Shown in pieces: positions 32,381-42,828 of a DNA stretch of 48,096 bases (the stretch's first letter is position 1; each line of letters begins with the position of its first letter). Below the pieces are notes generated by a model. The model was not told the DNA's origin. It was given only the letters and a program-made list of their open reading frames with translations, and searched no databases. The position numbers and the translations under genes were made by a program. The stretch comes from Ceratorhiza oryzae-sativae (lineage: Eukaryota > Basidiomycota > Agaricomycetes > Cantharellales > Ceratobasidiaceae): assembly GCA_030998015.1 (NCBI GenBank), contig JARWMV010000114.1:1-48096 (forward strand), given 5' to 3'.

Positions 32381-32466
32381 TGTTGACAATGACAAGTCAG
32401 GCAACAAGGAAAATAGAAAGAAAGAACTTGTATTCAACAAGAGGTCAAGTTCTTGAGGAGTCCTCT
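32381..32466 (-). repeat. LTR1 fragment
   Basis: These are the first 86 bp of an LTR1. The start TGTTGACAATG corresponds to TGTCGACAACG of copy A with both CpGs changed to TpG. It is cut by LTR-C4 at TCCTCT. Confidence 0.8.
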
Positions 32467-33639
32467 TGTTATGGATCACTAACATTTTCTATTATTTTAG
32501 TCTGCTCTGCCAACCTCAAGTGATGCCTCTGTAATTAAATTGTGAAATACTTGAATTTGTATGCACTCCAAATTGTACTATTTTCCGTTCCATTAAATAG
32601 TATAAATTTCCTGCTTTCCAATGCATATTTTGTTAAGTTTTTATGATAAGAACTCAGAGAGATATAGAGGTTGCAATATTTCCTCTTATCAGGAGATATT
32701 GATTACAACATCGCACTGCTCATATCTCGGCAACCGCTTACGCTATCAAAGCGATCTTATGCTCTATCGATAGCTAATCTTCGGCAGTATCTGCTGCCCG
32801 AAGATTGTCGCGATCCACCAGATCCTCGCGCCGGAATGGCCTGAAGATCATTAGAATCCTACTGGACCATCAATCAAGATCTAATGACTCCAGTGAGTCA
32901 GGAGAGCTTCCCAAATTGATCCAGAAGCTTCTCTGGCTCACCTTATGACTCACTGAGATGTAGCCTCCATTCATTACATGTATATACTATGATAATATGA
33001 TCTACAAGCCAATAGCAGGTCTCAGATGCATCAATGCCTTCAATCCACACCCTGTCTTTACTCTTTTATCCTATACTGGGCTAGGGTGTACCCCAAGTAT
33101 AGCAGCACCCTCTTTTGATGATTGCACTGGCATGCATGTATCTATTTGGCTCTGGAATGCCCACCTCAGGGTATAAAAGGACCTCCTCTGAGGCCCTTCC
33201 AGACCACCTTCACTCCTCTACTCAACCCAGACTGGTTATTGGTTTCTTTTCTCTTTCTATTTCTTTTGTCTGTGTGTGATTTCTTATATAACTAGTACTG
33301 AGGAATAAAGTACCATATTAGTTATATACTGTCTGAGTCATTGTATCTTATATACAGAGTTACATAAGGATACAATATTGCCTGATTGAGTGTGACATTA
33401 AGTACCAGCTATTAGAGGAAATCTAAGTACCTGTAGCTGAGGAAGTACATGCATTAGGCAGCCCACCATCTATCCTATAAGCTATCACTTAAAGTCTAGT
33501 ATTAAGATTAGTATCAGTTAGTCCAAGCGACTAGGGCTGAACTATATGTAAGATATCTAAGGAAACCTGACCATAGTAGTCTTGCTCTTTATACCTATAA
33601 ATTAGTCAGTTTACACTGTGAAAGATTAAGACTACCTTG
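32467..33639 (+). repeat. LTR-C4, 3'-truncated
   Basis: LTR-C sequence starts at TGTTATGG but ends at ACTACCTTG, where LTR1 of gypsy1 copy D begins. The last ~140 bp are missing. The TATA box and CpG-rich hairpin block are present. LTR-C5 ends at exactly the same base against another LTR1. Confidence 0.85.
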
Positions 33640-34015
33640 TGTCGACAACGACAAGTCAGGCAATGAGGAAAATAGTAAGAAAAGAAAAGAACTTGTATTT
33701 GACAAGAGGTCAAGTTCTTGAGGAGTCCTCTGCAAACTTGACCAGGTTTATATACATAGTACAAGCCACATAATAACAAACAAGTCCGTACAGTGAGTCA
33801 TGGCTGATAAGAGATAGAAGCAGTAGAAGCAACTGTGGAACTGTGGAATTTCACATCAGAGTTGAAATACATCTTGGTTATCAGCCTGGAACATCCCCTG
33901 AATCACATGACACAGATATACCATAAAAGGCAAGTATGTTTTGAAGATCATCTCATAAAATGTAATAAATCAAGAAAATATTATAGAGTGGATAGATGCA
34001 TGTCAGTTCATGACA
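33640..34015 (-). repeat. LTR1, 3' LTR of gypsy1 copy D
   Basis: A full 376-bp LTR1 from TGTCGACAACG to CATGACA, next to the CTTCCCCCCTT polypurine complement. Confidence 0.9.
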
Positions 34016-37000
34016 CTTCCCCCCTTCAAGGCATGGGGGTTGTGGGGTGCCTTTGGATGTGACTTGACATAGTCAGCAATGAGTTCTGGTGCATTTACCA
34101 GGTCATTGTAAGTTAACCATTGTTGCTCATCATAACTGAGCCATTTGACATAGTATTTGAAGATGTTAGACCTCTTGTTATATCATGACTTTATGATCTG
34201 TTCTACTTCAAATTCTTCTTCTCCTTCTGGAGTTATCACAGGTGGTGGTGGGAGAGCCTGACATCCATAGGGATTGTCTTTTATGTTTGATCAGGAGTGA
34301 GACATGAAATACTGGGTGTATTTTCATGGTTACTGGCAAGTCCAGTTTGAAGGCGTGAGTGCCATGTTGTGCTACCACCTTGAATGGTCCAACTCTCTTG
34401 TGGGCCAATTTCTTGGAGGCCTGTTGTGTGCATATGTTCTTGGTGTTGAGCCAGACTTTGTCTCCCACCTTGATGGCTTCTGGGGTCTGATGCTTCTGAT
34501 CATAGTATTCTTTGATCCTCTGGTTTGATAATTCCAGAGCAGCCTTGAGTTCATCATGGCCCTTTTGAAGCCATTCTGCATGATTGTCTGCTAAGGGAAA
34601 TTCTTGTTCCTCCTTGTCCCCAACTGCCAGCCTTGGATGAAAACCATAGTTTGCAAAGAATGGTGATTTGCTGGTTGAGGCATTGACACCATTATTGTAG
34701 GCAAATTCAGCCAAGGGTAAGAGTGAGACCCAGTCGTCCTGCCGATCTGATACATAGTGTCTCAGGTACCCTTCTACTACTTGGTTAGCCTTTTTGGACT
34801 GGCCATCTGTTTGGGGGTGGTATGCTGTGGAGTATGACAGTTTTATATCCAGCCGTTTGTACAGGTGCCTTAAGAATTTGGATGCAAAGTTGGGACCATG
34901 GTCTAAGATGGTTTTTCATGGTAACCCATGGAGTTTCCATACATAGGTTAGGAACAGGTTTGCGCAATCCATGGCACTGGCCTCTGACTGACATGGAATA
35001 AAGTGGACCATTTTTGTCAGGCAGTCAACAAGTGTAAATATAGCATTGAACCCTTCTGAAAGGGGTAGCCCAGTGATCAGATCATAGGTAATTTCCTCCC
35101 AAGGTTTTTCCAGTGCTGGTATTGGGTTTAGGAGCCCTGGGGGAACTTGGTTGCTGTGCTTGTTCCTAATACAGGATTTGCAATGTGTGACATACTTGTT
35201 GACCACTTTTTTCATTGATGACCATGTATATTTGCAATTTAGCAATTCATATGTTCTGAACTGTCCTGGGTGCCCTGTGGCTGGGTTGTCATGACAGCTT
35301 TCAATGATCAGCTTGTGAAGTTCTTTGTTCTTTGGGACATAGCTTCAGCCCTTGTATCGTAAAAGTCCTTTGTCTCATTCCCAATTTTTGACCTTTTTGT
35401 TGTTGTCTAGGGCTTTTAGCACTTTTGACAGGTGCTCGTCCCCTGGGATAGCATCCCTAATACATTGTTCCAGGTCATGGTCTGGTGTGATTGCTTGTAG
35501 CCACAGTGATTTTAGTTCCAAAAATTGGTTTTGTGCAAGCAGAGCTTGGCTCTCACCCCCCTCTTTAGGGATGTGCCTTGACAGCCTAGAAAGTATGTCC
35601 ACCTGGCCATTCTTTGCCCCTTCGATGTACAAAATCTTGAATTCAAATCTGGACAAGAACGCCATCGTGTGACTCAGCTGTTCAGTGGCCAGTTTGTCTT
35701 CCAGTATTCCAGATTTTTGTGATTGCAAACAATGTTTACTGGGTGTTCGGCCCCTTCTAGTAAGTGACACCAGTGTTTGAGGGCTTTTATAATTGCCAGC
35801 ATTTCCTTGTTGTAGATATCATAGTTTCTTTCTGCTGGGACCATTGCTTTGGAATAGCAGGAGATTGGGTGAAGCATTCCATCTTCTCCATATTGCAATA
35901 ATACAGCACCTGTGGCATAGCCTGAGGTGTCTGTTTCCAAGATAAACAGTTTGCTGGGTTCTGGCTGAATTAGGAGGGGGGCTTCTTTCAGTTTTTGCTT
36001 CAGCAGGTTCCACGCCTGATCCCTTTCTTCTGTCCATTCCCACTTTGCATCCTTCTTGACAAGTTCATAAAGACATTTTGTGATTTTCAAGAAGTCTTTT
36101 ATGAAGTGCCTTAACCAGTTTGCAAACCCCAACCCTTCCAGGACTTCGGTTGGGTTGGTAGGGGTTGGCCATTCAACAGCTTTTTCAACCTTGGCTGGGT
36201 CTACTTTAATTCTGTGGGGAGTCACCACTATTCCCAGGTAATCAACTTCAGTGACATCAAAAACACATTTCTCCAGGGCGCAGTATAGGCCAGCCTTTTG
36301 GAGACAACACAAGACTTCTTTGACATGTTTGTCATGTTCTTCTTGGTTTTTGGAAAACACTAATATGTTGTCCATATAGATTACAACATAAATGCCCTCT
36401 ATGTCTTGGAACTCTTCCTGGATCATAGCCATGAAGGTTCCTGGTGTGTTCTTTTGGCCAAATTGCCTGACTAAGGGCTTGTATAGCCCATATTTGGTCT
36501 TAAAAGCAGCCTTCCATTTGTCTCCTTCCCGAATTTGTATGAGATTGAAGCCCCACTTTAGATCAAACTTGGTGAATATCTTTGCCCCATGCAAAGTTTC
36601 CACAATAGCATTGATGTGTGGGAGTGGGTACACGTTGGAGACAGTCATTTCATTTAGCTGCCAGTAGTCGATGCACATGCGCAGCTTCCCATTCTTCTTT
36701 TTCACAAATATGACTGGGGATGCCATTGGTGACCTTGAGGGTCTGATATGCCCTGCTTTCAGTTGACAGTCCAAGGTTTTGCACAATTCTGCAGCTTCCT
36801 TGATGCCCACACTATATATGGGGCTGTGCCTTGGCTTGGCATCTGGCTTTAAATCTATTTCCACATCCCACTTCCTATGGGGTGGTAGCAGTTGGACATC
36901 ATCTTCTTCAGCAAATATTTTCTTGAACTCCCTATATTTTGCTGGGAGCAAATCTAAAGAGTCCAACTGGAGCTCCTTGGGTTCATTTGCTTGCACTTGT

Positions 37001-37142
37001 AGGGGTTTTGTAATGCAGTGCTTCAAGCATATTGGTGAGTTGAACTTCATATCCTTTCCATCCCAGTCAATATCTGGGTTATGGAATTTGAGCCACAACA
37101 TGCCCAGAACTAGATCATTTTTGCCAACATTCACAATGTAAG
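34016..37142 (-). pseudogene. gypsy1 Pol, copy D, with YMDN in the RT active site
   Basis: The region 35674-37142 is one long open stretch covering the protease end (VGKNDLVLGMLWLKFHNP), reverse transcriptase (CIDYWQLNEMT) and RNase H (ILETDTSGYATGAVL). The catalytic motif reads VVIYMDNILVFSKN, so the second Asp of YMDD is Asn and the polymerase should be dead. Downstream a TGA (35674), a frame change, another TGA (34916) and a frame change near 34285 break integrase and the C terminus. Compared with copy B, each copy keeps codons the other has lost. Confidence 0.9.
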
Positions 37143-37469
37143 TGTTATGGATCACTAACATTTTCTATTATTTTAGTCTGCTCTGCCAACCTCAAGCGAT
37201 GCCTCTGTAATTAATTTGTGAAATACTTGAATTTGTATGCACTCTGAATTGTACTATTTTCCATTCCATTAAATAGTACAAATTTCCTGCTCTCCAACAC
37301 ATATTTTATTAAGTTTTTACAATAAGATCTCAGAGAGATATAGAGGTTGCGATATTTCCTCTCATCAGGAGATATTGATTACAACATCGCACCAGCCATA
37401 TCTTGGCAACCGCTTAATCTATCAAAGCGATCTTATGCTCTATCAATAGCTAATCTTCAGCGGTATCTG

Positions 37470-38784
37470 TGTTACAGGTCAGGGTACACTTGAATATCTA
37501 GAGCTTAAGCAAATGTAGATATGTTAGTATACACTAATCGTACTCAATACTTCTTAGACTAGAGTAAGAAGGCTCAAAGTAGTTGCAATGCAATCAAGTA
37601 ACACTCAAGGTAGTCTTAATCTTTCACAGTGTAAACTGACTAATTTATAGGTATAAAGAGCAAGACTACTATGGTCAGGTTCCCTTAGATATCTTAAATG
37701 TAGTTCAGCCCTAGTCACTTGGACTAACTGATACTAATCTTAATACTAGGCTTAAGCAATAGCTTATAGGATAGATGGTGGGCTGCCTAATGCGTGTACT
37801 TCCTCAGCTACAGGTACTTAGATTTCCTCTAATAGCTGGTACTTAATGTCATGCTCAATCAGGCAATATTGTATCCTTTTATATCTCTGTATATAAGATA
37901 CAATGAATCAAACAGTATATAACTAATATGGTACTTTATTCCTCAGTACTAGTTATATAAGAAATCACACATAGAAAAGAGAAAAATAGGAAGAGAAAAG
38001 AAACCAATAACCAGTCTGGGTTGAGTAGAGGAGTGAAGGTAAGGTGGTCTGGAATGGCCTCAGAGGAGGTCCTTTTATACCCTGAGGAGGGCATTCCAGA
38101 GCCAAATAGATACATGCATGCCAGTGCGATCATCAAAAGAGGGTACTGCTATACTTGGGGTACACCCTAGCCCAGTATAGGATAAAAGAGTAAAGACAGG
38201 ATGTGGATCGAAGGCATTGATGCATCTGAGACCTGCTATTGGCTTGTAGATCACATTATCATAGTATATACATGTAATGAATGGAGGCTACATCTCAGTG
38301 AGTCATAAAGTGAGTCAGAGAAGCTTCAGGATCAATTTGGGAAGCTCTCCTGACTCACTGGAGTCATTAGATCTTGATTGATGGTCCAGTAAGATTCTAA
38401 TGATCTTCGGGCCATTCCGGCGCGAGGATCCGGTGGATCGCGACGATCTTCGGGCAGCAGATACCGCCGAAGATTAGCTATCGATAGAGCATAAGATCGC
38501 TTTGATAGCGTAAGCGGTTGCCGAGATATGAGCGGTGCGATGTTGTAATCAATATCTCCTGATAAGAGGAAATATCGCAACCTCTGTATCTCTCTGAGAT
38601 CTTATCGTAAAATCTTAATAAAATATGCGTTGGAGAGCGGGAATTTCGTACTATTTAATGGGATGGAGAATAGTACAATTTGCAGCGCATACAAATTCAA
38701 GTATTTCACAAATTAATTACAGAGGCATTGCTTGAGGTTGGCAGAGCTGACTAAAATAATAGAAAATGTTAGTGATCCATAACA
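37470..38784 (-). repeat. Solo LTR-C6 inserted in LTR-C5, ATCTG duplication
   Basis: A full 1315-bp LTR-C on the minus strand, flanked by ATCTG at 37465-37469 and 38785-38789. It contains the conserved 82-codon ORF (38332-38580, minus), intact here. It is one of only two LTR-C copies with a matching target duplication and must be younger than LTR-C5. Confidence 0.92.
38332..38580 (-). CDS. Conserved 82-codon ORF within LTR-C
   Basis: This ORF lies in the sense direction of LTR-C and is open in C6 and C1 (3374-3622), and nearly so in C3, where the Tc1 insertion replaces its start. In C2 and C4 a TGA interrupts it. It begins MRYFLLSGDIDYNIAPLISR and is Arg/Ser-rich. I recognise no family. It overlaps the CpG-rich hairpin block, so conservation may reflect a DNA or RNA element rather than a protein. 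Confidence 0.25.
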   Translation of the reverse strand: MRYFLLSGDIDYNIAPLISRQPLTLSKRSYALSIANLRRYLLPEDRRDPPDPRAGMARRSLESYWTINQDLMTPVSQESFPN

Positions 38785-39637
38785 ATCTGCTGCCCAAGGA
38801 TCGTCACGATCCACCGGATCCTTGCACTGGAACGGCCCAAAGATCATTAGGCTCTTACTGGACCATCAATCAAGATCTAATGACTCCAGTGAGTCAGGAG
38901 AGCTTCCCAAATTGATCCAGAAGCTTCTCTGACTCACTTTATGACTCACTTAGATGTAGCCTCCATTCATTACATGTATATACTATGATAATATGATCTA
39001 CAAGCCAATAGCCGGCCTCAGATGCATCAATGCCTTTGATCCACACCCTGTCTTTACTCTTTTATCCTATCCTGGGCTAGGGTGTAACCCAAGTATAGCA
39101 GTAGCCTCTTTTGATGATTGCACTGGCATGCATGTATCTATTTGGCTCTGGAATGCCCTCCTCAGGGAATAAAAGGACCTCCTCTGAGGCCCTTCCAGAC
39201 AGCCCTCCCCCTCTACTCAACCCAGACTGGTTATTGGTTTCTTTTTCTCTTTCTATTTTTCTATTGTCTGTGTGTGATTTCTTATATAACTAGTACTGAG
39301 GAATAAAGTACCATATTAGTTATATACTGTCTGAGTCATTGTATCTTATATACAGAGATATATAAGGATACAATATTGCCTGATTGAGTGTGACATTAAG
39401 TACCAGCTATTAGAGGAAAATCTAAGTACCTGTAGCTGAGGAAGTACATGCATTAGGCAGCCCTCCATCTATCCTACAAGCTATTGATTAAGTCTAGTAT
39501 TAAGATTAGTATCAGTTAGTCCAAGCGACTAGGGCTGAACTACATTTAAGATATCTAAGGGAACCTGACCATAGTAGTCTTGCTCTTTATACCTATAAAT
39601 TAGTCAGTTTACACTGTGAAAGATTAAGACTACCTTG

Positions 39638-40013
39638 TGTCAACAACGACAAGTCAGGCAATGAGGAAAATAGTAAGAAAAGAAAAGAACTTGTATTTGA
39701 CAAGAGGTCAAGTTCTTGAGGAGTCCTCTGCGAACTTGACCCAGTTTGTATACATAGTACAAGCCACATCATAACAAACAAGTCTGTACAGTGAGTCAAA
39801 ACTGATAAGAGATAGAAGCAGTAGAAGCGACTGCGGAACTGCGGAATTTCACATCAGAGTTGAAATACATCTTGGTTACTGTTCCTGAACATTCCCTGAG
39901 TCACATGACACAGATATACCATAAAAGGCAAGTATGTTTTGAAGATGATCTCATAAAATGTAGTAAATTGAGAAAATATTATAGAGTGGATATATGCGTG
40001 TCAGTTCGTGACA
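39638..40013 (-). repeat. Solo LTR1 (copy E)
   Basis: A complete 376-bp LTR1. The left flank (CCTTG, in LTR-C5) and right flank (GAGTG, in gypsy2 gag) do not match. It is best explained as a recombinant between two gypsy1 insertions. Confidence 0.88.
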
Positions 40014-40211
40014 GAGTGCAAGCATAATAAATCTAATGCTAACAATGTCCAAGTTTATTTTGCTGAAACTACTGAAGCTGAACAAACTGCTTATGCTGAC
40101 TATGAAGCTGCCTGCAGTGATTCTGATCCTGAATCATCTGAAACTTAGCCATCTGAAGACCAAGAGGAAAAATCTGATTCTTCTAGTTCTTCTTCTGACT
40201 CAGATTTTTAA
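40014..40211 (+). pseudogene. gypsy2 Gag C-terminal tail
   Basis: Corresponds to 1912-2109 of copy 1: the last Cys of the zinc knuckle and the acidic Ser/Glu tail. A TAG replaces GAG of copy 1 near 40146. It ends with the same GAT TTT TAA (40203-40211). Confidence 0.75.
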
Positions 40212-41683
40212 TTAATTCCCAGCCTTCTGAATCTAATGAGACAGAGGACTTGGGAGTAAATGCAGATGACCAGGACTTACAGGCAGTACACAATTATAAT
40301 GCATTAGCAAATCAAACAATGGCTACCAAATCATTTTCTATTCAATTATCTACCTGGAATGAGTCTCTTGACCTTAAATCAATCCCTGAGGATAAAACTA
40401 TTACTCTTAAAAAGGTGATGGAACATCCTTCAGGAACTCATTTCTTGGGAACCAGACCTACAGTAGCTATGGCTAGGGTAGGGAATGAAGAAGGCTTAAC
40501 AGAAATTACAGTTGACTCAGGCTCTGATATTACCCTGATTAGCTATAATTTTCTGACTAGCTTGAAACAACCTCCTAAAAAGAAATCTGGCCAAAACATA
40601 AATCTTATTCAAGTGACTGGTAAAACTAGTATTACAGGATATGTAGTATTAGACTTAACCTTCCCTACTAAGGATGGACCTGTAAAGATGCAGGTAGAAG
40701 CCTATGTAGTGAAAGGAATGAAAGTACCTTTCATTCTGGGTAATGACTTTTCTAACCAATATAGAATCTCTTTAGATCAACTTTCCTCTCCTAGCAGAAT
40801 ACTATTTGGCAACTCTGGTAGGTCTGCTGAAGTAATTGAATTAGAAACTGAACCAAGATTGGATGAAGCTGGAAATGTATTTCAAGTTTACACTAGACCA
40901 GACTTCAAGACAAACCTAGAGAGAAGAGCCTTTCACAGGAAAAAATCTTCTAAGAAGAAAGCCTTAAAGAAAGGGCCTGAAGGTGCTACCCCAGTTAAAT
41001 TAGCTAGGGATGTATTTTTAAAGGCTGAATTCATTACACAAGTGCCTATTCTAGTTGAATTCCAGGGAGGACAGCAAGAAGGTTTTATTGAAGGTAGTCT
41101 AGAAAGTAATAATGGAACTTTGGATGTTCATGGAACTACAGACAGCATCATCACCCCTAATACTAAGACTATTCAGATAACTAATTTTTCTCAGAGGCCA
41201 GTGCATTTACCCAAAGGACATGTCATAGGATATATGCATGACCCCAAGATTGCATTGGATAAAGAAAAAGATTTGCCTGAAGAACTTAGGAAGGCAGGAG
41301 AAGCCAAGGCACATCTAATAAATACTCTTATGAAGGAAGTCAAAGTACCTTCTCCTACTGCTGAAGAGATTGAACTCTCAAAGCAGCCAGAAGGAGGCCC
41401 TAAAACTGCTGAACTGCCTGACCCAGAGCCAGTCCCTAGGGAAAGGCTCTTGGCAGAAGTACATTGGGGAGACAATTTGACTCCAGATCAGAAGAAAAGC
41501 TTGCAAAGGGTTGTTAAGAAGAACTTTGAAGCTTTTGGATTCAATGGCAGGCTTGGCAATTACCCAGCCAGGGTAGAGATTAATCTCAGACCAGGTACAA
41601 AGGAAATTGCTTTAACTCCTTATAGGCCAAGTGAAGAAGCTAAGGCTGCTATAGACAAGCAAATAGATGATTGGTTGTGCTAA
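40212..41683 (+). pseudogene. gypsy2 protease and start of reverse transcriptase
   Basis: An open frame of more than 470 codons starts in the -1 frame relative to gag. It has the retropepsin motif TVDSGSDITLIS and the follow-on VPFILGNDF. A Lys-rich linker follows, then the first part of reverse transcriptase (KEIALTPYRPSEEAKAAIDK). A TAA at 41681-41683 replaces a codon just before GVIEESKSPWGFPVLVV, a conserved reverse transcriptase segment. Confidence 0.88.
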
Positions 41684-42828
41684 GGTGTAATTGAGGAATC
41701 TAAGAGCCCTTGGGGCTTCCCAGTGCTTGTAGTATGGCGGAATAATAAGCCTCGCTTGTGCATTGATTACAGGAAGCTTAATGCAGTAGCCATACCAGAT
41801 GAATATCCTTTACCTAGGCAACAAGATATATCCTTCATTCACTTGAAGGAGCCCAATATCTCAGTACTCTAGATGCTCTAGCAGGCTTTACTCAACTCCA
41901 GATAAAGGATGAGGATAGGCCTAAGACAGCATTTAGATGTCACAGAGGACACTTTCAATTCAGAAGAATGCCTTTTGGATGGAGAAATGGACCTCCAGTA
42001 TTCCAAAGGGTTATGACTGATGTTTTGGCCCCATTCTTATGGATATTTGCTCTAGTATATATAGATGACATTGTGATATACAGCAAGTCATTTGAAGACC
42101 ACTGTGAGCATTTAGACAAAGTATTAAAGGCCATTGCAGACTCTGGATTGACTCTTTCTCCTGGTAAATGCCACCTTGGATATCAATCTTTACTCCTTTT
42201 AGGACAAAAGGTGTCCAGACTTGGCATGTCTACCCATAAGGAGAAAGTGGAATGCATTCTACAATTAGAGGAACCTAACAATATACCTACATTACAAACA
42301 TTCTTAGGAATGATGACCTACTTTTCAAGTTATATTCCATATTATACTTGGATAGTAGCTCCATTATTTAATCTCTTGAAGAAGAGTGTCAAGTGGAAAT
42401 GGGATAAATTGGAATCCCATGCTTTCAAATTAGCTAAGCTAGTCCTAGCCAATGCACCAGTTCTCTCTTACCCAATACCAGGGATGCCCTATAGGCTTTA
42501 TACTGATGCATGTGACTTTGGAATAGCTGCTATTCTACAGCAAATTCAAACCATGAAACTTAAGGACCTGAAAGGAACTAGAGTTTATGATCAATGTAAG
42601 AAAGCTCACCAAGAAGGGTTACCTGTCCCCAGGTTTATAACACCTGACTCCAATGGAAAGGTCATCCTGACTGGGGGGGCTGATGGTACTGAAACTTTTG
42701 ACTATGAAGATACTTGGAATGAAGACTTTGAAGAAACTGAAGTACACATAGAGCGAGTCATTGCCTACTGGTCAAGACTCTCAAATCAGCTGAGACAAGG
42801 TACTCAGCCACTGAGAGAGAAGCTCTAG
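41684..42828 (+). pseudogene. gypsy2 reverse transcriptase / RNase H start
   Basis: Reading continues with GVIEESKSPWGFPVLVVW and CIDYRKLNAV. A two-base (AT) duplication near 41830 shifts frame. The new frame carries LDALAGFTQLQIKD, RMPFGWRNGPPVFQRVM and the catalytic ALVYIDDIVIYSKS (YIDD). RNase H starts with YRLYTDACDFGIAAIL. A long insertion-like linker follows (about 42550-42740). A second dinucleotide duplication (CT, near 42785) ends this frame at 42828. Confidence 0.88.

Larger units (their letters stand above)
33640..37142 (-). mobile_element. gypsy1 copy D, truncated in protease
   Basis: On the minus strand this is the 3' half of gypsy1: its 3' LTR (33640-34015), the polypurine tract, chromodomain, integrase, RNase H, reverse transcriptase and part of the protease. 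LTR-C5 cuts it at 37143 within the protease region (flank GTAAG). ORF0, gag and the 5' LTR are absent. Confidence 0.9.
37143..39637 (+). repeat. LTR-C5, split by LTR-C6 and 3'-truncated
   Basis: The first part, 37143-37469, continues at 38785-39637 after the inserted LTR-C6. The join is exact apart from the duplicated ATCTG. It ends at ACTACCTTG against an LTR1, the same break as LTR-C4. It inserted in the protease region of gypsy1 copy D. Confidence 0.88.
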
